The notes: generated by a model not told the origin, from the sequence alone. Shown: positions 1-8,190, counted from the first letter of the stretch. The stretch: DNA of 64,000 nucleotides from LMUY01 sp964244585 (GCA_964244585.1 CAXTJM010000010.1:82236-146235); one strand, 5' to 3'. Numbers and translations are program-made.

Positions 1-588
1 CAGCTCCTCCACGCCGTAGCGGTCGAACGCGCCGGGCAGGCCCGCCATGATCGTGGCCAGCAGCGCCCGCTTCATCGCCTCCGTCGCCGTCGTGAACCAG
101 TGCCGGGCGCGGTCGAGCACATCCGGCGCCCAGTCCGCCTCCGCCGCCTCGCGGGCCAGCATGTGCACGTCGAAGGCGGCGAATTCGTGCGCGTTGAAGC
201 GCAGGGCGGTGGCGCCGCCGGGGAGGGGGTGGCGTAGTTGCGTGCGCGCCCAGTCCAGCACGGGCATGAAGTTGTAGCACACCGTGTCCACCCCCGCCGT
301 GCCCAGGTTGCGCAGCGTGTCGCGGTAGGCCTGATAGTAGGGCGCCGCGCCATCTTCGGCGAGCTTGATGCTCTCGTGCACCGGCACGCTCTCCACCACC
401 GCCCAGCGTAGGCCCAGACTACGGTCGGCCTCGATGATCCGCTTGCGCTCGGCGATCGCCTCCGCGCTCCAAACCGTGCCCGTGGGGATGTCGTGCAGGG
501 CGGTGACGATGCCGGTGGCACCGATCTGACAAATGTCGGCCAGGGTGATCAGGTCGTTCGGGCCCCACCAGCGCCAGGTCTGTTCCAT
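1..588 (-). CDS. uxuA: Mannonate dehydratase, N-terminal part (runs off left edge)
   Basis: Mannonate dehydratase converts D-mannonate to 2-keto-3-deoxy-D-gluconate in hexuronate catabolism. Only the first 196 codons are inside the window. The reading frame opens MEQTWRWWGPND and continues with the segments TGIVTALHDIPTGTVW, AVVESVPVHESIKL and CYNFMPVLDWARTQL, all typical of the UxuA TIM-barrel family (about 350-400 residues when complete). The ATG shares one base with the TGA of the upstream GntR-type regulator (TGATG), so the two are probably translationally coupled. It is the last visible gene of a leftward operon with a sugar-acid dehydrogenase and an ABC importer. The family call is strong; completeness cannot be judged. 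Confidence 0.9.
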   Translation of the reverse strand, partial: MEQTWRWWGPNDLITLADICQIGATGIVTALHDIPTGTVWSAEAIAERKRIIEADRSLGLRWAVVESVPVHESIKLAEDGAAPYYQAYRDTLRNLGTAGVDTVCYNFMPVLDWARTQLRHPLPGGATALRFNAHEFAAFDVHMLAREAAEADWAPDVLDRARHWFTTATEAMKRALLATIMAGLPGAFDRYGVEEL

Positions 589-1316
589 CAGGCGGTTCCT
601 TCTGCTGCCTCGTGGGGGAACGCCTCGCCACCCTCGAAGAAATCGGGGTGGGCGGCCGCGATGCGGTCGATGGCGGCGAAGGCGGTGCGCAGGTGGTCGG
701 TCATGATGGTGACAGCGCCGCCGGCGTCGTGCGCGGCCACCCGGTCCACGATGGTGCGGTGCTGGTTCATGATCATGCCGGGCCACTCGCCCTCCTCGAG
801 CGAGAGGAAGCGCACCCGGTCGAGCTGTGCCTTGGCCCCCGTGATCACCTGCCAGACGAATGGGCGGCCGGCGATCATCATCAGCGTGCGGTGCATGGCT
901 TCGTCCAGGGCGAAGAAGCGGGGGAAGTCCTGCCGCTGCATCGCGAGGTCCTGGTCCTCCAGGAGGGTGCGCAGCACGTCGAGCGTGGAGTCGGTCGCCT
1001 TGTGCGCGGCATCGGCGATGGCGCGGCACTCCAGCGTCTCGCGCACGAACTGGCTGTCGTAGACGGCGGGGATGTTGATGGGTGCGACGAAGCTGCCGAC
1101 TTGCGGGATGACGCGCAGGAAGCCGTCCTCGCCCAGGCGCCAGAACACCTCGCGCACGGGGGTACGGCTGAGGCCGTAGCGCTCGGCGACCTTGGTTTCG
1201 GACAGGGGTTGGCCGGGGCGGAGTCCGCCGTGCACGATCTGGCTGTGCAGGTCGTCGTAGACCTGCTGGCCGGTGGGGCGAGCGGCGAGCTTGGCCAGGT
1301 TGGCGAGCTTGGCCAT
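588..1316 (-). CDS. GntR-family regulator, FadR/FCD subfamily
   Basis: A 242-residue transcription factor. Residues of about 10-75 form the GntR winged helix (RPTGQQVYDDLHSQIVHGGL, then LSETKVAERYGLSRTPVREV), and about 85-220 form the all-helical FCD effector domain with the expected acidic and histidine residues (FFALDEAMHR, MNQHRTIVDRVAAHD). FCD proteins commonly bind sugar acids or other small carboxylates through a metal. I chose the ATG at 1316 because the longer frame reads through a set of hairpins and has no family similarity there. The gene lies between the ABC transporter ATPase and uxuA, so control of this operon by a hexuronate-derived acid is the obvious inference. The palindrome at 5356-5375 is a candidate binding site. 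Confidence 0.88.
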   Translation of the reverse strand: MAKLANLAKLAARPTGQQVYDDLHSQIVHGGLRPGQPLSETKVAERYGLSRTPVREVFWRLGEDGFLRVIPQVGSFVAPINIPAVYDSQFVRETLECRAIADAAHKATDSTLDVLRTLLEDQDLAMQRQDFPRFFALDEAMHRTLMMIAGRPFVWQVITGAKAQLDRVRFLSLEEGEWPGMIMNQHRTIVDRVAAHDAGGAVTIMTDHLRTAFAAIDRIAAAHPDFFEGGEAFPHEAAEGTA

Positions 1317-1324
1317 CAGGCAGC

Positions 1325-1408
1325 TTGGGGCTTTGCCCCAAACCCCAGCAGAGGACAGTCGTCCTCTGCACACCTGGTGTGAGGGGTGAAGGGGATGGCT
1401 ATCCCCTT
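1325..1408. repeat. Three consecutive hairpins between ATPase and GntR genes
   Basis: Three perfect inverted repeats follow each other: 1325-1331/1335-1341 (7-bp stem, TTGGGGC), 1348-1356/1361-1369 (9-bp stem, GCAGAGGAC) and 1389-1396/1401-1408 (8-bp stem, AAGGGGAT). The third contains the TAG stop codon of the ATPase gene. The block looks like a REP-type intergenic palindromic element or an RNA processing/stability signal inside the operon. It lacks the T-run of an intrinsic terminator. Confidence 0.7.
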
Positions 1409-2154
1409 CCGGGGGACGGGGCAGGGCCACGTTCTATCGTGCTCAGGAACTGCCTCGCCCGCTCCGTCTTGGCGCCCGCCACCATCGCGCGCGGGTCGCC
1501 CTCCTCGACGATCTTTCCCGCCTCCATGAAGACCATCCGCGTGCCGACCTCCGCCGCGAACCGGATCTCGTGCGTCACCACCAGCATGGTACGCCCCTCC
1601 TGCGCCAGGTCCTTCATCACGGCAAGCACGTCCCCCACGGTTTCCGGGTCGAGTGCGGAGGTCGGCTCATCGAACATCAGCAGATGCGGCTCGGCACAGA
1701 GCGCGCGTGCGATCGCAACGCGCTGCTGCTCGCCACCGGAGAGCTGCGCCGGGTAGGCGTCGATGCGGTGGGACAGCCGCACCTTGTCGAACAGGCTTCG
1801 CGCCCGCGCCTCCACGACGGAGCGCTTTTCCCTGTGCACGACCATCGGCGCCAACATCACGTTCTGCAGCGCGGTCATGTGGGGATACAGGTTGAACTGC
1901 TGGAAGATCATGCCGACGCGCTTGCGTACCGCGCCGACGCTGCGTGCGTGCACCTGCGTGCCCTCGAACCGGATCTGCCCGCCCTGGATCGGCTCCAGCC
2001 CGTTCACGCAGCGCAGCAACGTCGACTTGCCGGTGCCGGAGGGGCCGACGAAGCAGACGATCTCGCCCGGTGTCACGGTCAGGCTGACGCTGTCCAGGAT
2101 CGTGCGCGAGCCGAAGCGCTTGACCACGGAGTCGAGTTGCAGGACGGGGGTCAT
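1399..2154 (-). CDS. Polar amino-acid-type ABC transporter ATP-binding protein
   Basis: A 251-residue ABC ATPase of the GlnQ/HisP (PAAT) class that powers the importer encoded just upstream. Walker A is GPSGTGKST at 37-45, the Q-loop lies in MIFQQFNLYPH (about 82-92), the signature LSGGEQQ is at 138-144, Walker B ends D162-E163, and the switch histidine is H195. Its ATG overlaps the stop codon of the second permease (ATGA), so the genes are co-translated. PAAT ATPases normally serve amino-acid importers. Here the neighbours are sugar-acid catabolic genes, so the real substrate could be an acidic sugar; that is inference from context only. Confidence 0.92.
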   Translation of the reverse strand: MTPVLQLDSVVKRFGSRTILDSVSLTVTPGEIVCFVGPSGTGKSTLLRCVNGLEPIQGGQIRFEGTQVHARSVGAVRKRVGMIFQQFNLYPHMTALQNVMLAPMVVHREKRSVVEARARSLFDKVRLSHRIDAYPAQLSGGEQQRVAIARALCAEPHLLMFDEPTSALDPETVGDVLAVMKDLAQEGRTMLVVTHEIRFAAEVGTRMVFMEAGKIVEEGDPRAMVAGAKTERARQFLSTIERGPAPSPGRG

Positions 2155-2828
2155 GTCATGGCTCCGACCAGGTCCGCCCGGCGCCCGATACGGAAGCGCC
2201 GCTCCAGCGCACCGCCGGCAAGCGAGATGGTGTAGTTGATGAGGAAATACAGCACCGCCAACCCCAGCAGCGGCGCGAACCCGCCTCCGGTGGAGTCGCG
2301 GATCAGCAGGTCGGTCTTGGTCAGCTCGATGTAGCCGATCACCGAGGCGAGCGAACTCTCCTTTAGCGTGGTGACGAACACGCCGACGGAAGGCGGCAGG
2401 ATCACCCGGACCGCCTGCGGGGCCACCACGTGGCGCATCACCTGCACCCGGCTCAGCCCGGCGGACTGCGCCGCTTCCCACTGGCCCCGCCCGACGCTGC
2501 CGATGCCGGCGCGGATCACCTCGGCCATGCTGGCGCTGGCGTGCAGGGCGAGCGCCACGGTGGTGGCAGCAAACGGCGAGACGTCAAGGCCGAGCACCAG
2601 GGGGGCGCCGAAATAGCAGAAGAACATCACGATCAGGATCGGCACCGAGCGCCAGAACTCGGTGTAGGCCAGCGCCACCAGCCGGAGCAACCGCCACCCT
2701 GACAGCCGCAGCGTCGCCAGCACCGCCCCGCCCGCGGTGCCCAGCAGCACGGCCAGCCAGGACAGCCACAGCGTGACGCCGGCGGCCCGCAGCAGCAACG
2801 GCCAGTAGGCGAGCCAATCATCGGTCAT
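2151..2828 (-). CDS. PAAT-type ABC transporter permease 2
   Basis: A 225-residue inner-membrane permease of the HisMQ/GlnP family. It starts MTDDWLAYWPLLLRAAG and shows the family EAA loop with AGIGSVGRGQWEAAQSAGLS followed by VVAPQAVRVILPP, the surface that docks on the ATPase. About five membrane segments are visible. The start at 2828 overlaps the TGA of the preceding permease (ATGA), and its own stop overlaps the ATPase start. With the permease encoded immediately upstream it should form the heterodimeric channel. Confidence 0.9.
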   Translation of the reverse strand: MTDDWLAYWPLLLRAAGVTLWLSWLAVLLGTAGGAVLATLRLSGWRLLRLVALAYTEFWRSVPILIVMFFCYFGAPLVLGLDVSPFAATTVALALHASASMAEVIRAGIGSVGRGQWEAAQSAGLSRVQVMRHVVAPQAVRVILPPSVGVFVTTLKESSLASVIGYIELTKTDLLIRDSTGGGFAPLLGLAVLYFLINYTISLAGGALERRFRIGRRADLVGAMT

Positions 2829-3499
2829 CGCGCGACGGCGCCCGGGCGGAACAGCAGCCGCCCGATTGCGATGCGGCCCAGGTTCACCGTCTGGCACAGC
2901 ACGAGATAGACGGCCGCCGCCACCGTGAACGTCTCGAAGAAGCGGAAGGAGGTGGAGCCGACGGTCTCCATCCAAGACGCGACCTCGTTCAGCGCGATCA
3001 CCGAGGCGAGCGAGGAGGCGAGGATGACCGCGATCACCTGGTTGCCGAGCGGGGCGTAGATGGTTCGGAAAACTTGCGGGAAGACGACGTAGCGGAAGGT
3101 CTGCACCGCGGTGAAGCCCTGGGCCTGCGCCGCCTCCACCTGCCCGGGCGCCAAGGCGATCAGCCCGGCACGCAGGATCTCGGCCATGTAGCCGGCACTG
3201 TTCACCGACAGGCCGATCACCGCGGCGTTGAAGGAGGACAGCCTTACGCCGATCGCGGGGCCGGCGAAGTAGATGACGTAGAGGATCACCAGCAGCGGCG
3301 TGTTGCGCATGACCTCGACATAGCTGGCGCCGAGGACCCGGAGCAGACGCGAGGAGCTGCGCCGCAGGATTGCGATGCCGGTCCCGAGCACAATGCTGGT
3401 GACGATGGCCAGCAGCGACAGGGCTAACGTGACCCCGGCGGCCTCCCAGAGGTCACCGAGATACGGGTAGATCGTGCGGAGGGTGAAGGTGTAGCCCAC
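2825..3499 (-). CDS. PAAT-type ABC transporter permease 1
   Basis: About 224 residues, HisMQ/GlnP family, with the EAA-type segment LIALAPGQVEAAQAQGFT and VVFPQVFRTIYAPLGNQV. No ATG lies near the expected N-terminus. I propose the GTG at 3499, which gives VGYTFTLRTIYPYLGDLWEA, 37 bases after the stop of the binding-protein gene; the longer frame to 3598 would overlap that gene and has no family similarity. It pairs with the downstream permease. The start is uncertain, the family is not. Confidence 0.85.
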   Translation of the reverse strand: MGYTFTLRTIYPYLGDLWEAAGVTLALSLLAIVTSIVLGTGIAILRRSSSRLLRVLGASYVEVMRNTPLLVILYVIYFAGPAIGVRLSSFNAAVIGLSVNSAGYMAEILRAGLIALAPGQVEAAQAQGFTAVQTFRYVVFPQVFRTIYAPLGNQVIAVILASSLASVIALNEVASWMETVGSTSFRFFETFTVAAAVYLVLCQTVNLGRIAIGRLLFRPGAVAR

Positions 3500-3536
3500 G
3501 GCAGCGTAGCCCGGCCCTAATACCCGCCGGGGTGCA

Positions 3537-4346
3537 CTAGAAGTGCGCCTGGATGGCGGGCTGGTCGAAGCCGAACCACTTCTTGAACAGGCGCGCATTG
3601 TCGCCCGACGCGTTAAGCTGCTCGACGAACAGGTTCAGCACCCGGAGGAGCTCCGGATCGCCCGGGGGCAGGCCGATCGCCAGCTCCGCGCGAGCCAGCG
3701 TGCCGTCGAGCTGGCGCAGCTTGCCGGGGCGGTCCTTGATCGCCTGGGTATTGTAGAAATCGTCCTCCGCCATCGCGTCCGCCTGGCCGGAGAGCAGGGC
3801 GCTCATCTCGTCGGCCTGGGTGTTGAACCGCACCAGCGTGGCCTTGGGCACGGCGGCCGGCACGGCGCGCTCGGCCGTGCCGCCGCGGGAGATCGCGATC
3901 CTGATGCCGTCGCCGTCGCCCATGTCGGCGATCGACTTCCACTTCGCGCCGTCGGGCACCAGCATGCGCATCTGCGTCACCACGTACGGGTCGGTGAAGG
4001 CGATCGTCAGTGAGCGCTCGACGTTGCGGGTGAAGTCGGCGATCGTCACGTCGACCTTGTGCGTTTGCAGCGAGGTCACGCGGCCGGGTATGTCGGTGAT
4101 GACGAACTCGGGCTTCACCTTCAGCGCCTCGGCGAGCCGCTTCGCGATGTCGATGTCGTAGCCCTCGGGCTCGCCAGCGGGGGTGACCCGGCTATACGGC
4201 GGCAGGCTCGGCAGCACGGCGATGCGCAGCGTGCCGCGCGAAATGACCTGCTGCAGCAGGCCGGGCGTCTGGGCTTGGGCGGCTGTTGTGCCAATGGCGA
4301 GGGCGGCGGCCAGGGCGCAACGCAGGAGGAGCCGGCGATAGGTCAT
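3537..4346 (-). CDS. Periplasmic solute-binding protein, family 3 (PAAT)
   Basis: A 269-residue binding protein. It has an N-terminal signal peptide (MTYRRLLLRCALAAALA, ending ...AQAQ at about residue 26) and then the SBP family 3 fold: GTLRIAVLPSLPPYSR, EPEGYDIDIAKRLAEAL, VDVTIADFTRNVERS (the usual carboxylate-binding region) and the C-terminal FKKWFGFDQP. It captures the ligand in the periplasm for the two permeases and ATPase encoded next. The ATG at 4346 was chosen because it gives a clean signal peptide. It starts 13 bases after the stop of the damaged dehydrogenase gene. Confidence 0.9.
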   Translation of the reverse strand: MTYRRLLLRCALAAALAIGTTAAQAQTPGLLQQVISRGTLRIAVLPSLPPYSRVTPAGEPEGYDIDIAKRLAEALKVKPEFVITDIPGRVTSLQTHKVDVTIADFTRNVERSLTIAFTDPYVVTQMRMLVPDGAKWKSIADMGDGDGIRIAISRGGTAERAVPAAVPKATLVRFNTQADEMSALLSGQADAMAEDDFYNTQAIKDRPGKLRQLDGTLARAELAIGLPPGDPELLRVLNLFVEQLNASGDNARLFKKWFGFDQPAIQAHF

Positions 4347-4359
4347 TCGTGGTGTTTCC

Positions 4360-5345
4360 TTATTCGTTGAAGGCGAGCTGCACCTTGATGGTGTGCTCCG
4401 GTTTGTTCTCGACCAGTCCGAACGCCGCATGGGCATCGGCCGCGGCGAAGGTCTGCGTGATCATGGCGGCAGGCTGTTGGCGGCCTTGCTCCAGCCACTC
4501 GACCACCTGCGGCAGCAGGCGGCGGTCGAGGCGGGAGCCGGCGAGGGTCAGCTCCTTGCTGACGATCAGCTGCTGAATGACCGGCGTGGGCTCGGGCGAG
4601 AAGCCCAGCAGGCCGATGCGCCCTGCCGGCGCCGTCGATCACCAAGGACGGGCCTAAGCCGTCCAGCTCGCCCGCGACGGCGGCGGGAACGTCGTCCACT
4701 CCGGATTGCAGCGTGACGTCGGCGCCGAAGCTGCGGGCGCGCACGAGGCGGGCGGCGTCCGGGTCGGCCACGATGCAGCGGGCGCCGAACAGCTTGGCGA
4801 CCTGCAACACGGTGACCCCCACGGTTCCGGCGCCATACACCAGCACCGTGTCTTCGGCCGTGCACCCGGTGCGCGACAGCACGTTCGCCGCGATGGAGAG
4901 CGGCTCGGCCAGCGCTGCGATGGCGAAGGGGAGGGCGACCGCGACGGGGATGGCATAGGCCTCGGGCACGACCAGCCGGTCGCGGAACCCTCCATCCCGG
5001 TGCACGCCGAACACCTGCAGCCTGGCGCACACGTTAGGCCGGCCGACCCGGCACGGGTAGCAATGGCCGCACGCGATCACCGGGTCCACCACCACGTGGT
5101 CGCCGGGGCGCAGCCGGGTTACGCCGGGGCCGATGGCTTCCACCACGCCGGCCATCATCGTGATCGATGATGCGGGGATAGCGGGCGAAGGGGTTCGTGC
5201 CGTGCAGGATGTGCATGTCGGAGCCGCAGATCCCGGCCCGGCGCACAGCGACCAGCACGTCGTGCTCGCCGACGGTTTCCGCTGGGTCGTCCCGCACTTG
5301 CAGCCGGTGCGGCTGCTCGACCGCGATCGCCACCATCCGGGCCAT
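4360..5345 (-). pseudogene. Zn-dependent sugar-acid dehydrogenase (LgoD/RspB-like), frameshifted
   Basis: A medium-chain Zn dehydrogenase, probably an L-galactonate or L-gulonate 5-dehydrogenase feeding uxuA, is split over three segments. The start reads MARMVAIAVEQP and continues to GICGSDMHILHGTNPFARYP. Near 5157 an extra base shifts the frame (CACGAtGATGGCC where CACGAGATGGCC would be expected), after which the structural-zinc loop GHCYPCRVGRPNVC and the NAD-binding YGAGTVGV are intact. Near 4632 the frame shifts again at VIDGAG, with about 12-15 codons apparently lost, before RIGLLGFSPEPTPV and the normal end KVQLAFNE. Both joints are clear by comparison with the family pattern. The gene is inactive unless these are sequencing errors. 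Confidence 0.85.
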
Positions 5346-5355
5346 TCCCTTGTTT

Positions 5356-5375
5356 CTTGTATCCTGGGATACGAG
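5356..5375. promoter_or_regulatory. Candidate GntR operator palindrome
   Basis: The 20-bp sequence cttgtatcctgggatacgag is an inverted repeat (CTTGTATCC / GGATACGAG, 8 of 9 positions paired) located 11 bases upstream of the first codon of the leftward operon and inside its divergent promoter region. GntR/FCD regulators typically bind short palindromes of this GTAT-N-ATAC kind, and such a regulator is encoded in the operon. Binding is inferred, not shown. Confidence 0.55.
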
Positions 5376-5416
5376 TTGCTTTGATCGTGGTCAATAAAGC
5401 ATTGGGGGGCTTTCGT

Positions 5417-5660
5417 GTGACATCATCTCGGATCACGCGTCGGTTCGCGGCGGCGTTGCTGGCCGGCACGTGCCTGCTGGCGGGTGGCGCGCACGCAGAC
5501 GACATGTTGGCACCCCCCGCAGGAGCCAGCCCCGCATCGAGGCGATCCGCAAGGCCGGCGTGCTGTCCAACCGTGCCCTGGCTGGTGGAGAACACCTCTG
5601 GCAGCGAGCCGGCCCGGGCAGGCCCGACCTGAATGCTGGCGGAGGCCTACGCTGTTGATT
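5417..5660 (+). pseudogene. Degenerate family 3 solute-binding protein remnant
   Basis: A GTG at 5417 opens a clear signal peptide (TSSRITRRFAAALLAGTCLL, then AGGAHADD). The family motif RIEAIRKAGVL then appears in a second frame, PWLVENTSGS in the first frame again, and the expected PW-x-GP-x-W-MLAEAY region is broken by a stop near 5634. The fragment ends before the rest of the ligand-binding lobes. It is the N-terminal third of a PAAT binding protein, divergent from the intact operon. It is not related closely enough to call it a duplicate of the gene at 3537-4346. Confidence 0.6.
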
Positions 5661-5737
5661 TCTGCTGAAAGCCGACCGGGCGTTTTCGTCGCGAGTTGAC
5701 CCGGCTTGCGCTGCTTCCCGCCTGGTGCGGGCGAGGG

Positions 5738-5945
5738 TCAAGTCGGCGGTTCGGTCTTCTTCGTGCTTCCTTCGGCCGAGCTGTTCCTGAACCTGAACCT
5801 GCCATTGCCGGTTTCCAGGATGTGGCAGTGGTGGGTGAGCCGGTCGAGCAGTGCAATGGTTATTTGGTGTCGCCGAACACCTGGCCCCACTTGCTGAAGC
5901 TCAGCTTGGTGGTGACTGCAACGCTGGTGCGCATCAACGTGAATT
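5738..5945 (-). mobile_element. IS21-family istB C-terminal fragment
   Basis: Leftward translation gives the characteristic end of the IS21 helper ATPase IstB: RTSVAVTTKLSFSKWGQVFGDTK in one frame (about 5880-5942), then, after a frameshift and stop, IALLDRLTHHCHILETGN and FRFRNSSA in another frame. No istA, no upstream istB ATPase core and no terminal repeats are seen, so this is a relic left by an insertion and deletion. Confidence 0.8.
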
Positions 5946-6042
5946 AAGGTCCATACTGTTGTAAGCGCTCTCACATGAGACTTGCTGGATAAGCCAATTG
6001 CTACCAATCTGCCGGAGTTCCCCAGTTAAAGGCAGGCGGCGG

Positions 6043-6834
6043 ATGGCAGTAGACGGACATACTCGCCCGCCCATTCCGGAGATCATGGCCGTCGGAAATC
6101 GTAACGGGACTGATTACGACCTTGCCGTTCTTGCTGCCTGGAAGACGCTGCTAGGCCGTTTGATCAACGACGCCGGGCGCCTTCGCCTGCTCCCGCACCG
6201 TGTAGTCATGTTTCTGCTGCTCGCGCACCATGGCGATCGAACGGAATCTGAAAAGTGTCTTGACGCTGCTTCCAAGGAGCTTGCGGAATGGCAACGCATC
6301 GCGCGGGGCATTTCTACGAACCACGCCGACGTCGGTGTCTCCCCCAGCGTGTCACCGATATTGACGGCGTTCATGACTAGCCGGCGAGGCAATTTCGATG
6401 ATTATGTGGACCGGTTTGGGCAGACGGCTACGAGGCTTATAGGCCTGATGGCCAAAGATGGTCATCAATACGCCCAATTATCCGCCCTCGCGGACTTCGT
6501 GGCATCTGACCTTTTGAGGTGCATGAACCAGCTCGTGGCGGATTTTGCGGCTGAGCTAGGCGACATGGCAGAAGGAGAGAGGAACGAAGGACTGACAACG
6601 CGACGTGCCGTTGCAGCGCTGGAGACCTCGGCCGCCACGGTCGCGCGACTTGCCAACGAGTTGGCGCGCGTCAACGCCAGTGTGCGCATGATTGCCCTCA
6701 ACGCGACGATGGAGGCGGCCCGCAGTGGTGACAATGGCCGGGTTTTCGGTGCCGTCGCTCTCGAGATCAAGGAGTTGAGCGGTAAGATCGCCAACCTGAC
6801 TGCAGACATCAGAGCGCACCTTCAGCGCACCTGA
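6043..6834 (+). CDS. Soluble MCP-signalling-domain-like protein
   Basis: About 263 residues. The last about 90 residues resemble the hairpin tip of methyl-accepting chemotaxis proteins (VNASVRMIALNATMEAARSG, DNGRVFGAVALEIKELSGKI), the part that contacts CheA/CheW. The N-terminal about 150 residues are helical and I do not recognise them. No membrane segment or periplasmic domain is present, so it would be a cytoplasmic receptor or a signalling relic. The ATG at 6043 follows a purine-rich AGGCAGGCGGCGG; ATG 6085 and TTG 5998 are alternatives. No other chemotaxis genes are nearby. Confidence 0.65.
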   Translation: MAVDGHTRPPIPEIMAVGNRNGTDYDLAVLAAWKTLLGRLINDAGRLRLLPHRVVMFLLLAHHGDRTESEKCLDAASKELAEWQRIARGISTNHADVGVSPSVSPILTAFMTSRRGNFDDYVDRFGQTATRLIGLMAKDGHQYAQLSALADFVASDLLRCMNQLVADFAAELGDMAEGERNEGLTTRRAVAALETSAATVARLANELARVNASVRMIALNATMEAARSGDNGRVFGAVALEIKELSGKIANLTADIRAHLQRT

Positions 6835-7279
6835 TCTCATTCTGTCGCTTGACCTTGGCGCCACCATGAGTGGCTCCGCGGACTGACGAAGCGTTCAGGC
6901 TTGTCCGTCCTATTCTAGCCACAGCTGGAGCGATCAGTCCTTCTTGCGCGCCACCTGCTCCTGCTTCTCACGGATGCCCGCATGACCGCCTCTACCCGCT
7001 CCAGTTGCCGCAGCACACGCAGTTCGGTGCCTTCGTCGTTCAGGCGTGAGTTCAGCCAGCGCGCGACGTGGAGGGCCACGGTTTGAATGGCCAAAAAGCC
7101 CAACCTGAGAATGCTGTGGCGCGTGAGGATCGTCGGCGAGTGTGGTTTTGTGTCGGGTTGGCAGCGCGCGCGTTTCGGTCGCTGTGGTTTGACACATACT
7201 CGGGTAGCTGCGGTAGCTGAAGAGCCGCAGCGCTCACCCTCGATCAAGGATGAACGCTGCGGCATCCTGCAGGAGGCGG
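6835..7279. other. Gene-poor stretch with a possible broken leftward ORF
   Basis: No convincing intact gene. On the minus strand, about 7180-6934, two frames together would read LRLGFLAIQTVALHVARWLN, RVLRQLERVEAVMRA and then, after a one-base shift, IREKQEQVARKKD and a stop. It looks like a decayed amphipathic small protein, but I do not recognise the family. Confidence 0.3.
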
Positions 7280-7528
7280 TTAAGCCTTGTAGTGTTCGGC
7301 TGCCGACTTCACAAATTGCATGAAAGTTATCGTGCTGCCAGCATGCAGATTCTCCCCACCGTATCGCTGCCCCGTGTAATCCTCATAAGATTTGACGATC
7401 TTAGGATATGTTTTTTTGTCGATTTCGTCGGCACCTGTCGTTATGCCATGCTTCTTGGCAATGCCAATCATGTGTGACTGAAACGTTTTATCTGTAAACT
7501 TGGTTTTGATCTCGGAGTCTACTGACAT
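7280..7528 (-). CDS. Small hypothetical protein, AT-rich orphan
   Basis: An 82-residue protein starting MSVDSEIKTKFTDKTFQSHM and ending FVKSAAEHYKA. The upstream AGGAAGG, 7-8 bases before the ATG, is a strong ribosome-binding site and fixes the start. Lysine- and threonine-rich composition and AAA/AAG/ACA codons differ from the surrounding GC-rich genes, which suggests acquisition from elsewhere. No signal peptide, membrane segment or recognisable motif. It sits among gene remnants (IS21 piece to the right-hand side of its coordinates' lower neighbour, broken kinase on the other side). Function unknown. Confidence 0.55.
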   Translation of the reverse strand: MSVDSEIKTKFTDKTFQSHMIGIAKKHGITTGADEIDKKTYPKIVKSYEDYTGQRYGGENLHAGSTITFMQFVKSAAEHYKA

Positions 7529-7639
7529 GCAGTTTACCTTCCTCTGTTGCTGCTGGGACAAGTCTAACCGGCGCATGCCAAACGCTCAAGTCCGGGCTTA
7601 CAGAGGCATTGGAGGGTGGCAACGCCAGATTTGTGCAGC

Positions 7640-8190
7640 GCAGTGGAGGCAGACCATCGTGCCCTGCCCAACCTCGGAGTAGATCCTTGCCTGCCCGCCG
7701 GACTGCTTGCAAAGCCGTAGATCATGGACAGGCCGAGGCCGGTCCCCATGCCGATCGGCCGTCTCGATGGTGATCTTGCCGCCGTCCGGCATGGCGTCGC
7801 GGGCGTTGATTCACAAATTCAATAGCGCGTTCTCGAGCTGCCCCGGATCGACCAGCGTGGCCAAACCCCGGCAGTCCCCACCATCGGCTCGACCGTGATC
7901 TCCGGCCCCACGGTCCGCCCGATCAAGTTCTCCATGCCCCTGACTAGGCGGTTCACGTCCGTGGGCTTGGGGTCGAGCGTCTGACGGCGCGAGAAGGCGA
8001 GCAGCCGGTGCGTCAGCGCTGCCGCCCGCTTGGCCGCTCCCTGGGCCGCGTTGATGTAGCGGTCCACGTCCCTGATCCGACTCTGCGCGATGCGGGTCTG
8101 CATCAGCTCCAGGCTGCCCGTCACGCCTGTCAGGAGATTGTTGAAGTCGTGCGCCAGCCGCCGGTGAGCTGCCCGACCGGCGGTATCGCA
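7640..8190 (-). pseudogene. Histidine kinase remnant (HisKA-HATPase), multiply frameshifted
   Basis: The dimerisation/phospho-acceptor region is visible as VGQLTGG in one frame and LAHDFNNLLTGVTGSLELMQ in the next (one base lost at about 8150), followed by the helix AALTHRLLAFSRRQTLDPKP. The N-box NALLNL-INARDAMPDGGKITIET and the G-boxes GTGLGLSMIYGF and ARIYSEVGQGTMV are spread over different frames with deletions between. It belongs to the HK class whose acceptor reads HDFNNLL, usually PAS- and receiver-linked. No sensor domain or receiver is left. Confidence 0.75.
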
